A stretch of 64,000 nt of DNA from Phascolomyces articulosus (GCA_025677815.1 JAIXMP010000036.1:355783-419782); one strand, 5' to 3'. Shown: positions 39,424 through 53,700, numbered from the stretch's first letter. Notes: generated by a model from the sequence alone, not told the origin. Numbers and translations are program-made.

Positions 39424-42022
39424 ATGTCTACAACAACTGCAACCGAATTAGAATTCACTCAAGCAACAGGCATTCATAGACCGTCCACACAACATTCACC
39501 TGAATCATTTAATTCCTCAGTTTCTACCGCTGCTGAAGTTGACGTCGGTTAGTGCTTCCGCCTGAAATTTTTCAATTTTTTGGCCTCTGCTAACTCCTCA
39601 AAAATGAAGAAAAATTTTTTATTCTCCACTGATTTATCTTTTTTTTTTTTGCCTTTTATTATTATCTAGTCGATGAAAAGCCAAAGTGGGGTAAAAACGA
39701 TTCTTATGATTCAGGTCCTGATGGTGGATATGGTTGGCTTGTTATATTGGGAGCATTTTTTGCTCAGTTTACAGCTTTTGGTCCTGCTCTTGGATGGTAA
39801 GTTTTCCTATCACTGATTATTATTTATTTATTTTGCATGAATTTCTAACAAGATAAACATATATAGGGGTAATTATTTTGGATCGACAGTTACTATGGTT
39901 ATTATATATTATACATGTTTGCAAAAAAATTAAGCAGATTAGATACTATTTATGAATATAGGTGTCATGCAAGCACATTATGAACAAGTTTTCCAAAATA
40001 TACCCAACGCTCAGCTTCAGTTGAGTTTTGCAGGTACTCTAATGGAGTTATTTGTCGATCTCATGGGTCCAGTGGTACTTATTTTTTAAATAGTCTTTCT
40101 AGTTAGAATGAAAAAAAAGGAAAAATAATCAATTTATTATCATAATCTATGTAGTTTCAAGTATTATCTTCACGCTATGGTATTCGTCCTGTCCTTGTAT
40201 TGGGATCATTGATTAGCGTACTTGGCTTAGAATTAGCTGGTTTTACTACGCAGGTTTGTATTATATTTTTTGCTACTAGTTTTTTTATGTGCATCAAACA
40301 CTCTAGGATTTCTTTTTCGAATCATAAAAATAAATACTTATTATACTTATTGCATATTTACAGATTTGGCATTTATACCTCACACAAGGCGTTTTATTTG
40401 GTGCGGGTGCTTCACTTCTTTATGTGGTGAGTATCAGGTTTTATATTTTAAGTTACTTATAAATCCATAATTGCTACATACCAATGTTATTAAATAGAAG
40501 AGCTGACGAATTTATTCTCATCTCCATAAAATTAGGCTGCAATGTCTGTACCAGCTCAATGGTTTAATAAACGACGAGGATTAGGTTTAAGTATGGTTTC
40601 TAGTGGTGCTGGCGTTGGAGGTGTCGTATTGCCTTTTCTCGTAACAGAAATGAATAAGAAGCTTGATTCTGGATGGTAATACATTACAGCAACTATTATT
40701 TACTTTATCTCTATTGAACGCTCTAAGTTTTTGGGAATTCCAAACAATCAGGGATTCACATAAAAGAAAACATCGGAATGATTACAATTTTATATCTTTA
40801 ACGTGTAATTTTTTTAATCTGTTTTTTATTTTATTATTGTTATTGTTTAGGACTTATCGCATTCTTGGCTTTGTGTGCCTTGCAGGCAACGTGATCACTT
40901 GTTTATTAGTCAAAGAGAAATACCCACGGAACAAGAAAGTCAAAACAGCGGAAGATGGCGAAGAGAATCCTGCTGCTTCGCAACCTAGTCTTCGAGAGAT
41001 TTTTGATTTTGGAATTCTCAAGGATACAAACTATCTTATCTGGGTGATCAGTACAATGATCTCTGTAATGGGTTATTTTGTTCCATTCTTTTTTTTACCA
41101 TGTGAGTAGAGATTTTGCTTTGCCGGATGACATAACTAGTTAAAAGCAGAGGTAATAATTATCATCCACTGACTGGTCATTTTTTTCACGGATAGCGTAT
41201 GCAAATCATTTAGGATACTCAAGCTCAGATAGTACAAGTCTTACTGCAGTTATGGCCGGTTGTACTTGTGTTGGTCGCATTGCTGTGGGGTAAGCTTTTC
41301 TCATTATTGATTCACTTGCTAGGTTAATTTGCTAAATATTAATCATCCGTTAATATTTCCTTTTATTACTTATTATCACTATAGATATATAAGTGATAGA
41401 ATTGGCCGAATGAATGCTTTGATTATTTGTCATATCATTTCTAGCTTAGCGTCCTTTTTGATTTGGACATTCGCTACAACCTACGGTTCTTTAATGGCGT
41501 TTGCATCAGTGTTTGGTTTAGTATGCAGCTCATATTTTGCCTTGAGTAAGTTATATTTTAACTATATTGAAAACAACGCGCTACTTTCTAAAATTCTAAT
41601 TACTATTTATTATATATTCTAATTTGTTTCTTTTTTTTTGGGTAGTGTCACCTATCACTGCTACAATTGTTGGTATAGATTTGTTTCCTACAGGTTTATC
41701 TGTACTTTTGTTAACAAACATGGTGCCCGTAAGTATATAATAATTCACCGTTTGTTTTTTTTTATTTATTTTTTTTGGGAAAGAGAATGAGATACTTACA
41801 GTATTACAAAATCTTAACTATAATTGGTGCTAATCCTACTTATTGGCCTCTGTATAGGTTTTTGGTCCTAGTATTGCATCTGCTATCGAAACTTCAGTTG
41901 TTGCTTACAGTGAGCCCTATTTTAGCTACAAGATGTTTACTGGTGTTACTTTTTTAATTGGTGCTATTATTCTTATCTTTTTGAAGTTGAAGATGACAAG
42001 AGCTATCCTTTCCAAAATCTAA
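39424..42022 (+). CDS. MCT-like (SLC16-type) major facilitator, copy 1
   Basis: 473-aa 12-TM transporter of the monocarboxylate-porter family. Exons: 39424-39547, 39670-39796, 39867-39868, 39962-40074, 40155-40253, 40364-40426, 40536-40675, 40851-41101, 41196-41289, 41385-41545, 41646-41728, 41858-42022 (1422 nt). The SGPDGGYGWLVILGAFF block in TM1 is the family signature. AQWFNKRRGLGLSMVSSGAGVGG (TM4-5 region) and YISDRIGRMNALI are further conserved MFS loops. Substrate unknown (monocarboxylates, riboflavin or other small acids in relatives). The TM1 junction only works with a 2-nt exon GG (see findings). First of a four-member array with genes at 44815, 48454 and 60439. Confidence 0.85.
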
Positions 42023-44814
42023 CACTTTACTCTTATCATTATCTAAGCAACGTTTGTTATGTTGTTCCATAGCATTTAAATAATCAAACTACATTTATTC
42101 TCCTCTCCTTCATGCATTAACTACATCTATCACTACTATTTCAACCTTTTGTAAATCATTATTATTATTTAACTTTTTTCCTTTCTATTTTTCTCTGGTT
42201 CTTCATACGATATTTTCTCCTCTTTTTAATTTCATTCTTGTAATATATATTACATATTATACAATCACATTGTTTGCTCAGTAAGTGTTATTATCATATA
42301 AGATTTCAGAAGATATTTTATTTTATTTTATGATAACTGCTTTATCAATAAATATTGAAACAGAATTGACTGTATTACTACAAATTTATCTTTGAAATAA
42401 ATCATGTATATGCATGTTACTAGTAGGCAACATTAACTGCAAGAAAAAATAAATAAATTAAAAATATTAGGGTTCATAACCTTATTTTCTTTCTCTCTCT
42501 CTCTCTCTTTATACATTTATATATATGCCAGAGTTCGTGACCTATTCACTGCTGTCTCTGTAAGAAACCGAAAACCATTAGTCAATTTACCTGATTAGCT
42601 GACAAATCATCTTAGAACAAAGGAACCCCGCCCGAAAGCGGCCGATCTTTTTTTTTTTTTTTTCACTGAATTCTGAGATATAAGTTACCCGCGTTTAGTT
42701 ACTGTGGTACAGGTTTCAAGTTCCTTAAACAAAAAACAAAAAGAAAACGCACCAATACATTTATTTTTTAGTCTTGGACCAGAGCAAAACGTGGAGCCGC
42801 ATGAATTTTTTTCTCTTCTTTGTTGTGCCCGGGTTACGCTAAACTTTAATTTTAAAAATTTTAGCCAACATCAATAATGCCAAAAACGCGCCCACTCGCT
42901 CTAAAGGAAGAATTTATTTTCATGATACAAAAAAGTATATTCTTTGTATCGTAAATTCTTGAGTACTGCAAAAAAAAAAAAGTGTTTCAAAAATTGGTGA
43001 AGAATAATCAAAGAAAAAAGTTTTCAAGATAACAATATACAATATAAAGACACCGCTATTTTTATATAATCAATACTATTGATTATATGCAAGAATGTCA
43101 ATTAATGTAGATTGATATGAATGAAGAGCAAAGAAATGAATACAAGAATGAGGCTATGAAATACCATCCGTATTGTTGGAACTTGATTGAAAGTAATATA
43201 ATATTTTCATTCATCAAGCATTCCTTGACAGTTAGATGGAAATACCATGCTTGGATTACTAATGGCCACTTATACTTCGCGTGATTCTGATTCTCAAATA
43301 CTATTTACTAAAATACTAACGTTGTCTAGAACAAAAAGTTACAATAACCTAATGATGCATTATTGAGGCAACTCTATACGTATAACCTTTTAATCATCCC
43401 CTACCACAACATGAGGATGAGGTGATGGTATAAACAATGCAAATTCTTGTGTCATCTGTTGCCGTGCATAAAATCCACAAAAGTCTAAAGTTATTTATTT
43501 TCATCATTTATTATACACGAATATTGATCTCTTTCTATATAAATAAATTGATTTTTTTTCTCGTTCAATCTATCTTCCTTATTGTAGCAGCTAGTAGTAG
43601 TCATATACCGTAAATTTGAAATTATTATTATCACCAACAGCTACTATTAAACATATCTTACTTTATGTTATCAACAAATTTCAACTGGTTGTCTATTGTA
43701 ATCCAAAGTAATATTAATATACTTACCTTGTGGCACATTCTTATCACAAACATTTCTCATTGTTTCCTTTGACTACATTCTTATGTTTATTATGGCTCGT
43801 GTCAACAAAACCATCGGCGCTTTTGACCGAATTGGGAGTTACATGGATCAAAAAAATGCCATGGATTTCTACAGCTTACTCACAAAAAATGGTTCAAGCT
43901 GATCATTTTATTTATTCATATTATATTATTTATTATTAAGCAATGGTATGAGAAAATTGATAAACGTCAAATTTTCACAAGAAAAAAATGTGTCATGAAT
44001 AATGGTTTTTATTGCAACAAGCATGCTGATAAATTTACAACTACGTTTCAACCACTATTTTAAGCAAACATATTATGATTTCCTTGGATTTTTTTCTATT
44101 GATTATTATATATTTGAATGTGATGTTTGGCTATGTTATCATATTATTGATATGAATTTTGATTTTTGTGACATACTTTAGCTAGAATCAAATGTACTTC
44201 GGTAAGATTAATGGCGACTGTACTTGCTTCTTGAGTTATAATTGTAATATAAAAATCAAACAAACAAATACATCAACCACTTATTCAATACAATCCTCAT
44301 TCTTAGAGTTCTTAATTACTCTCACATAGTAGTATTCATCATAGAAGATACAAATTCTGTGATTCAATAATAAATTGTAGTTCTAGTTGTATATAAAATA
44401 GGAATAATTATTGTAGATAAACCAATTGATAGTTTCCAATTGATGTAGTCAGAAATATGATTTCTAAAATGAAACTATGTTTTTGGTACGAATATACCAA
44501 TGTGGTAATTCTTTATGCCTCTTATAGATATCTGTGTTGCACAAACTATTCAAATTCCATGAATCTATAAAAGACGGATCCGATAAAAGCTAGCAAATTG
44601 TTCCGTTTTCTCTTTTTTATTATTATTAATTGAAAAAACTTTTCATATATACACACTTTTTATTTATAACACGTTTTTTCTCACTGCTTCTACAGTGTAA
44701 TCCTTTTATCAATAATATTTCTGAAAAGATACCACCATTTAATTCAATACTAATTAAATGCTTTTCGTTTTTTCGCCCGGATCGTGTTTTTAGAAGTTGG
44801 CCATAACTTTGACA
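42023..44814. other. Intergenic with pyrimidine tracts
   Basis: 2.8 kb without a supportable gene. Contains (CT)n near 42493-42509, a poly-T run at 42648-42663 after a small GC hairpin, and many AT runs. A 69-codon open frame at 43730-43939 starts with a hydrophobic segment but has no partner exons or motif. Confidence 0.5.
44566..44573 (+). promoter_or_regulatory. TATA-like element upstream of transporter copy 2
   Basis: TATAAAAG, about 240 bp before the chosen ATG at 44815, followed by a pyrimidine-rich leader. A plausible core promoter element; not proven. Confidence 0.35.
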
Positions 44815-47021
44815 ATGACATCAGTAACAGCTGAAACAACGATAGGAAAAACAACAGCAAACGGTGTTGATTATTCAAAGTATCACGATAAATCTGAGCA
44901 AGTCGCAAAATCTGTTCAAGATTCAAATGTAGCAGAGCAAAATAGCAATTCCATTGATATTGTAACCGAGATAAAAGTTGAAAAACAACAAAAAAGCACC
45001 AATGGTAAAAAAGTAATCAATCCATAGAAAGAAAAATGATATGTTACTTATATTACTCACCGAAAAAAAAATATTACACTATTTACTGTCAGATAATATA
45101 AAATCAAAATCCTGGAATAAGAATGAGGCATATGATACCGGACCAGAAGGCGGGTATGGTTGGTTAGTAATTCTTGGGGCGTTTTTTGGTTACTTCACAT
45201 CATTTGGCACAGAAACGGCGTGGGGTATGTATTCAAAGCATGATTATAATGCATGAAGCAAGTAAGAAGGATAGTTCTAGAAATTAATGTTTTAATTTTA
45301 ACATGTTCTTTAAAGGCGTTCTTCAGGCACATTTCGAAAAGGATGTATTCTCTGATATTCCTGACGCCCAGTTTCAACTTAGTTTTGCTGGTACTATAAT
45401 TGGTATTATGACTGCGGGAATTGGTCCAATATTCCAATTGCTTACATCTCGCTTTGGACTTCGACCCGTATTAATTGTTGGTGTATTAGTAATGGTTCTT
45501 GGATTAGAAATTGCAGGTTTTACAACTAAGGTATAATCATTAGTTTCATTCTTATTATTCATCCCATACTAATAAACTCTTTAAAAATAATATATTTCCC
45601 AGATATGGCATCTATATCTCACACAAGGTCTTATGTTTGGATTTGGAACTGCATTTTTGTATATGGCAAGTAGACAATTTCGGTAAAAGTTACTCACTCA
45701 TCTTTTCACAAAGAGCATACTACTGATGACACTTTATATTTATTAAAATTTGTAGGCTGCAATTACTGTGCCAGCCCAGTGGTTCAACAAGAAGCGAGGA
45801 TTAGGATTGAGTATTGTAACAAGTGGAGCTGGTATTGGAGGGGTTATCTTACCTTTTATTATGACAGCACTTATAAATCGAGTTGGAATTGCATGGTAAA
45901 CAAACCAATTATCCAAATTACACGGGTATAATCCCCCCAAAAATATTATAAACTTGTTTATAAACATAGAACGATATTAACTTAGATGGTATTTTTTTAC
46001 AGGACCTATCGGATATTAGGTTTTGTTTATCTTGTTATGAATGCTATCACGTGTATTCTTGTAAAAGAAAAGTATCCAAGTAACAAAAGAGTGAAGATAT
46101 CAGATGATGGAGAGGAACAGCCAAAGAACAAACAGTCATTTGCTTTTAAAGAAATTTATGATTTCAGTATTCTCAAAGATCCAATTTTTATTTGGTGGGT
46201 GATTGCTTCAGTAATTGCTACTTTGGGTACATTTACCCCTCAATTCTTTATTCCATGTAAGATATCGCAAATTATTAAAGTTTTATAATATCGCAAAATG
46301 TTATTATGTAAAAGTATTGACCTATTTAATTTTTCTTTCTTTAGCATATGCTTTGTACGTTGGATTAACAGCGGATGATGGTAGTGTGTTTTCTGCTGTG
46401 TTGGCAGCGTCTAGTTTTATTTTTCGTATTCCTATTGGGTAATTATTGTTTTGGAGTTATTCAATGATATATCGCCTCAATCACCGCATAAAATAATACT
46501 AACCTAAAATCGATACCTAGATATGTTGCGGATCGAATTGGAAGAATAAATATGTTGATTTTTTCCTCCACAATTTCTGCTGTAGCATCACTTGCGATTT
46601 GGACAGTAGCATATGACTATAAAACAATTATGGGGTTTTGTGTTCTATATGGTGGATTCTGTGCAACATTCTATAGTTTAAGTAAGTAGCACTCATTTAC
46701 CACCAATTATAATATATTTTAAAACAATGATCGAACAATATATCTAAATAATAATGCAATTATTTATATGGTCTATTAGTATCACCAATTACAGCCACTG
46801 TTGTTGGTATAGAGAAATTTCCAACAGCATTATCTATTGTCATGCTTGCTAATATTGTGTCAACGATGGGTCCAAATATTGCAAGTGCTATTGACAAGAG
46901 TGTTGATGCAGAACCGTATTTTGCATACAAAATGTATACTGGCGTCAGTTTTGGTGTTGGTGCTGTTCTATTTCTTGGACTCAAAATTAAAATGACAGGT
47001 GGGCTATTTGCGAAAATTTAA
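44815..47021 (+). CDS. MCT-like (SLC16-type) major facilitator, copy 2
   Basis: 496-aa 12-TM transporter. Exons: 44815-45004, 45093-45224, 45316-45530, 45603-45665, 45756-45895, 46003-46256, 46345-46438, 46521-46681, 46780-47021 (1491 nt). Seen: a hydrophilic Thr/Val/Glu-rich N-terminus, TGPEGGYGWLVILGAFFGYF (family TM1 signature), QLLTSRFGLRPVLIVG (cytoplasmic motif after TM2), IWHLYLTQGLMFGFG, PAQWFNKKRGLGLSIVTSGAG, a hydrophilic central loop (VKEKYPSNKRVKISDDGEEQ) and YVADRIGRINMLI. The ATG at 44815 is the first in frame. The intron after MFGFGTAFLYM needs a GC donor. Exon lengths match copy 3 and the pseudogene closely, and the 63-, 140-, 94- and 161-nt exons recur. It is the closest relative of the pseudogene at 60439-62576. 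Substrate not determinable. Confidence 0.9.
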
Positions 47022-48453
47022 AATAAGCTTGGAGTAAATGGTTCGCAAAAAAAAGTAATATATTTATCTATATTCTAGCTGTTGTCATTAATACATTTAT
47101 GTATGTTATTGTAAATAATAAATAAAATAATTGTTTATGATCCTTTTTTCATATATTTCTTTCATAATCAATGATATCCTTTATATGTTACAGGAAAATA
47201 GGAAATTATCCACGTCGACAAAGAATGTATTATTTCTTCTAATTAGATTGACTTTGATATTCAGAAAAATACGGGGTGCTTCATTTAAGGAGGAGTTTAT
47301 TCATCTTAGGTATCTTAGGTATCTTAAAAGTTACCTTGCTTTACGAAGCTATTTATATACTACTGTATCTGTATATTCCTTTAAACAGATTAGTTATATT
47401 ATGCAAATTAGATGTTTTAAGATATATTGAGTATAATGAAAGAGAAAAAATAATTAATATTTATAAACTAGAGTATCAAACAACATAAAATGTCAAATGA
47501 CATCTCCTTTTGATATATCGTGCGAAAATAAGGCATAACGTTGCACAGTTATGTTGTTTTAACCTCGAAACTTTAATTGCGGTGTGGCACATTCTCTTTC
47601 CTAAAATTGATAAAACCCGCAACTCGGAAAGACAAGAGATCGCATGAACTATTTTCCTTCTATAATGATAAATATTATACTGGTGACTGAATCTATTTAT
47701 TGTAGTTTCAGATAGTAATCGGCACAACTAAATAAAACAATAGTAGGGGAATATGCTTTTGGTTTGATTCTCAGTCAGTCTGTGTTATTATGTATAATTT
47801 CGAAAGAAAACTATGGTCGAAATTATAACAAAATCACACTTTCAAAACAGTGACTCACCTAAAACTTCTGATCTTCGAACGTAACTGCATCCTCCCAGTC
47901 CGGATTTTTTTTTGATATCTGTCTTATCAATTTCAATGGTTGCAAAAAAAGTAGATATTCTATCTCACTAATAAATTACAATAATATTATTGTATCATTT
48001 TAAATTATTGATTATAATTATGACTTGCTTGTAATGATTGAAAAGTGTATTTTCTTGTTTTTTTTCGACGAAGAAAGTGTAATGTATAGAAGTAGAAGCC
48101 ATCAAAAAAATATTATTTATGGTACTCTTGTTGCTTAAAGAATTATAGTACAGCACTCTAATTTACAAAAATAGTAGGAAAAAGCAGCACCAATCATAAG
48201 GTTTTGATAATCATTCATAAAGTTTGGCAGTAATTTAAAAAACGGTATATGAAACTGACTAAAAACACGAAATGCTTTTATACCAAATTGTTCTAATTAT
48301 TATTGAAAGACAATGTTGCCATATTTATTTTTATATCCATCAATGAACATAATCATATATGTAACACGTCAGATACTATAGAAACATTAATTATGGGGAT
48401 GTTCGAATGTATATGGGTAGTGTTTGTCACTCTGAAAAAAAAAGCGTATAGGA
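47022..48453. other. Spacer between convergent transporter genes
   Basis: 1.4 kb between the 3' ends of copies 2 and 3. Short AT-rich open frames only. The direct repeat CTTAGGTAT occurs twice at about 47304-47322. No gene recognised. Confidence 0.5.
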
Positions 48454-50736
48454 TTAAATTTTGGTAAAAGCTCTGCGAGTCATTTTGATTTTGAGTCCTA
48501 GGAGTAATAAACTCCCTAATAGGTATGTAGCACCTGTGTATACTTTATAGATTAGGTATGGTGGTGCGCTTATATTATTTTGAATACCACTAGCGATGGT
48601 TGGCCCCAAAGAAGAAATAGCATTAGAAAGCAACATAGTGGATAATGCTGTGGGATATCGCTGGATCCCTACAATTGTGGCAGTGATGGGGGACACTATT
48701 ATTTAAAGTAATGTTACTTCATTAAAATCAATTGTATAATATAAAATAACGTGCTGATTTGCTGCAACAACTTTATCACATATCAACTTACCCAAAGTAT
48801 AATATGCTGAGCTAAATAGACCGTAAATTATCGCAAATGCCATGATGGTATTATAATCATAGGCAATCATCCAAATACCCAAAACAGTGGCACCAGAAAT
48901 AATAGAACATATTATAAGAGTATTTATGCGACCGATACGGTCGCCAACAAATCTATAGTTGATTCATTGCTTATTAATAATATTTTACAGGTCATATTAA
49001 TAATGTTCATATTTGTATAATTATTACCCAATTCCAATTCGACCAATACAACTTGCCCCAGATAACACAGCGGAAAACGCAGTTCCATCAGTAGTAGTAA
49101 GTCCATTATACAAGGCATATGCTATTGACAAATAAAATATTAGCTGGAAAAGTAATTGGAGAAGATACAAGAGTTTAAACTTACATGGAAGGAAAAAGAA
49201 CGGGGTAAAAAAATTCAAAGTCGCAATCACCGATGCAACCATCCACAGAAGGAAAGTTGAGTCTTTGAAAATACTAAAATCAAAGATTTCTCTAAGTGTT
49301 GGTGGTGATACTGCCGGTTGTTCTTCTCCATCCTCAGCTACTTTAATCTTTTTGTTCTGTGGGTATTTTTCCTTTACTAGGAAAAATGCAATGGTATTCA
49401 TGCCTAGATACATAAGTCCCAAGATACGGTAAGTCCTAAAGATCAAATATTTAAATTAGAATATAAGTATGGTGCGTATTATAATTACAATAACGTTAAT
49501 GTAAATGATATTGTATTTATAGTTACGTACCATGCAAATCCAACTCTATTTGTTAGATCAGTGATAATAAAAGGTAATACAACTCCACCAACTCCAGAGC
49601 CGCTATTATATAAATATTTATTACCAATATTAAAAATAAGCGATTTGTGATAGAATATATACCTATAGAAATGAGTACAATAGTTTATAGGTTAATTTGT
49701 ATTACCTGGTTACAATACCAAAGCTTAATCCACGTCTTCGATAAAACCATTGTGAAGGGACACTCAAAGAGGTCTGCGGAAGTTTATTATATTAATACTA
49801 AAAGCATGAAGCGCTGAAAATAGGATTTGGTGGATAAAGATAATAAGGTATTATTATACTACTTACAACATACAAGAATGCTGCTCCAATTCCAAACAAA
49901 AGCCCTTGAGTGAGATATAAATGCCATATCTGTTTTTACGCCATAAACATTAGTATGTTGGGGAAAACTTATCATTTATTCTCACGACTCATCATTATTA
50001 TCTACTGATATATAGATTATAATATTCATACCTGAGTCGTGAATCCAGCCAATTCCAACCCGAGAACCATCATAAGTGCTCCAATTGCAATAATTGTACG
50101 AACACCAAATCTGGATTGAATGATTTGGAATAGTGGACCTGCTGAACTAACCATTACATCAATAAGTGTTCCGGCAAAACTAAGTTGGAACTGCGCATTT
50201 GGAACACCATAAAACACTTCTTTTTCAAAATAGGCTTGAAAGACACCTATTCCAAATGTCATTTTAAGCTGTTTTATTAATTCTGCTTACCATATAAAAC
50301 ATTTCTAACAACAATATATTATATTTTGATAAACATACCCCATGCTGCTCCAGTGCCAAATGTAGTAAAATAACTAAAAAATGACCCTATGACTACAAGC
50401 CATCCATAGCCTCCATCTGGTCCAGAATCATACGCGTCATTTCCTTCCCACTGGTATGAGTTATCTAATACAATGAGATATACAATTGCAATTATTAATA
50501 CTACTAACTCACTAAGAATTCAAGGAATGAAATATTAAGTTACTATAAAATTCAGATCACTTACCAGCATATTTCTTTTCTACACTATCCATTAATGAAG
50601 GTGCTGTGGTGGAGCATTCTGTTGACCTACATGAATCTCGTAGCGCTACTGATAAGATCTGGAGAGTATCAGTACCACCAATTGGCTTAGTTTCTGGAAA
50701 GGTGATAACTGTAGTGGTTGCCGTTGTTGCAGTCAT
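48454..50736 (-). CDS. MCT-like (SLC16-type) major facilitator, copy 3
   Basis: 487-aa 12-TM transporter on the minus strand. Exons: 50736-50565, 50464-50339, 50246-50032, 49929-49867, 49773-49706, 49602-49531, 49435-49185, 49121-49028, 48952-48792, 48695-48454 (1464 nt). It has SGPDGGYGWLVVIGSFFSYF, IIQSRFGVRTIIAIGALMMV, PSQWFYRRRGLSFGIVTSGSG, VKEKYPQNKKIKVAEDGEEQ and FVGDRIGRINTLI in family order. I start at 50736 (MTATTATTTV), like the short polar N-termini of its paralogues; an upstream ATG at 50808 would add 24 residues. One extra intron (49603-49705) splits the exon that is 140 nt in the other copies; the halves still sum to 140. All splice sites are GT-AG. Confidence 0.9.
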
Positions 50737-53700
50737 AAAAAATCTTTTGGTTATGAAGAAGCTAAGTTGATGCCGTAGCTCTTGCCTATTTAAATGTATC
50801 CTTTCCAATGAGTGACTGCTGGGAGATTTTTTTATTTATGTTGGAGCCACGAACTTTTTTCTATTGATATAGAGTTATCAAAATTCTATGATTGGTCCTT
50901 TTCTACCTTCTTTTTTCGTTAATACTTTCTGTCCCTCTCACTGCACAATTAAGTTCAATAATTTTGCTCAATTGAACTGTAATTTGTTACAACTTTAAAT
51001 TAGGAGAGTTGATTTAAAAATGTAAATAAACATCTTATAAACAATTAATGCATTATTTGCAACCATTCTTCTTTTTCATGTTTAATATTAAGAATGGTTT
51101 TTAACATAGATTAAGTAACATGTGCGAAAATCACTTGTTTGAGAAAACAAAAATTATAATTTAAATGGTCATATTCGATGTTGCAATTTCTTAAAACAGA
51201 TAGAGCCGAACCTATTATCAATACGCATCATATCCACTAATTAACGGTGATTTTTCCATGACAACGAGTCAATAAACAACAAAATAAACTACCTTGTTTT
51301 AATATGGAGCAAAACTTTTCCACTAATTTTTTTTATACAACTGTAGTTTATCAGCATAATTCCTCATTGTTTTGATTACTAATCAAATTATATATGACTA
51401 GTTTAAAATTAGTTAGCTATAACTCTTCTATAACAAACTTTCACAACGCGATGTATACATTTATACTACTTGTCCTTATCTAATTAATATTATATAGCTA
51501 AGCTACCACTGAGCACAAACATCTAAGGAAACATGAATGTCTCACCGAATATTTTCAAATTTTAATGATATGCTTTTTTATTGTCAGTGTGCCGTTTTAA
51601 GACTGTTTTTAATAAAATCGCTAGTCTATAATAAATTTCAATATTTTTGGCCAAAAACATAGGAATGGAAGAATGCAAAGCTTACTTGATTATTCACAAA
51701 TATAATGTAAGTGAGTATCTAGTTGTAGTAATCTATCCATCTTTGATTCTTAGTTAATGATTATCATTATTATTTCATCTCGTGTGTTATCTGGACAGGA
51801 AAAAACTATCAAGTTGATTCCAACAGCAATGTGTTTTAAAATACATATTTTTTTTTTTAAAAAAAAAGCAATATCTCTTGATCTATGCAAATTGTCAATA
51901 GTGAACCATTGCGAATAAACCATAAACAGAACAAACGAGCAATGTGATCATTTTTTTGTTCGACAATGGACAAACTAAACAATAATAATTTACTGTATAA
52001 ACGTAGATTACTAAAAAAAAAATTGGGGCATGTATCATTATATACCTCAATCGAAATGCGGATGATATACTCGAATCAACCTCATCAAATGGCAAAAATT
52101 TACAGCACATGATCTGTAGCAAAATCACACTTTTTTTTTCGAAAGTATAGATATTCATGAATAATCGCAAGTGCAATAACCAGTATAAGAAAATAATTAC
52201 ATTCTCCATATCTTCTCATATGCATAATAAATTAGCCACATTAGATTCCCAAGACAAGTATTCTATTATTGTTTTATGCTCATAAGATAAAAATCCAATG
52301 CTTAGGCTAAGTAGTAAAAAAAAACTTCGGATCATCTTGAAATTTAGTTCAATAACGGGAATTATTCTCACAAAAATACCATACTTGTGAATGTTTTATA
52401 GTTCAGGGCCCAGGATTGACACATTTTTCAAAAATAGTATTATCAGTGCACTCACATAAAGTATAACGAGGAGAAAGAAGATGATGAAAATTATTACCGG
52501 TTTGTGAACCTCGTGCGTAACGGATGATGATACTGATAAAGATTTAAGTAAAAATATAACGTGCTGATAGTTATAAAAAATTACTATTGTAGAATGAAAC
52601 AAACATATATAAACTTATAATATAACATGATCAAATATAATCTTTACATGGATGATTATTGTGATGGAGCGATAAAAAGATTCAAAGTTTAGCTAAGGAA
52701 TCTCACCCAACGATGGAGGTGACTCTAATTGTGGAACGTTGCACAGATATGCATAGTACAAGTTGTAGCATAATCTTTTGTTGTTGTGGAAGAATTCCTC
52801 CTTTTTTTTAGTTAATAATCAATACTCTAGTATCAGCAATCAACCTCTCATAACCAAAGCACACATATTCCTTGCGTGCAACAAAATATTAGTATACCAA
52901 AAAAGAAGGGAATAACATGATACCCTATCTATTTTCACTCTATGAACTGTCTAATGGTAACTATAAATATCCTTGTAGTAATAACGATAATTGGTATAAG
53001 CTAGTAATGATAATTTTAAATTTATTGAACCACTGATACTGCCTAGGAACGTTGTATTTTCTTTGACAAACAGTATTACAAAAACGCTTTTTTTTTTGCT
53101 AACAAAAAATAATGGATACTATTATTTTAAGGGTCGTGCTAGAGGTACGAGTTTTTAAGCGTAATCGGTGCGAGTTTTTTTTTTTCTACACTATCCTTAA
53201 GACCATAGAGATACAGTGCAAGTTGATCTGGCCAATCTCGCTCTCATATTAACTATGCGAGTTTTCTTCCTAAACAACCTAATTGACATTTTCTGTATGA
53301 GGTTTTTTTAATACCTTATTGAAAGGTTACTTTGAAAGTAAAAAGTCTTTATATATGAATTGTGTAATCTGTTAATATTGATCACTGAATTTCTTATGCT
53401 ATAAATATACTTACCTGGTATATTTTTTTAGGGTCTTTTTATAAATGAGACTTTAAAAATTCTCATCAAACCAAAGAAAAAATTATTCATATATGCAGAG
53501 AAAATTTTATAGTGTAAGTCAGTCAAGCTTGGAACTTCTGACACTGGTAAATGACTCATACAAATAATTTGCATTTAGAAGAGCAGAATCATAAGTCTGG
53601 AATTCCTTAATCTTTCCCAAACTAGGCAAAAATATATATATATAAGAAAAGATGCAAAAACCAATTACACTACTGGATGGTTTTCAACCTACTAATAAAA

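Noticed and set aside
43730..43939. 69-codon open frame with a hydrophobic N-terminus
   Set aside because: Has a leader-like start but no conserved residues, cysteine pattern or flanking exons; too short to support alone.
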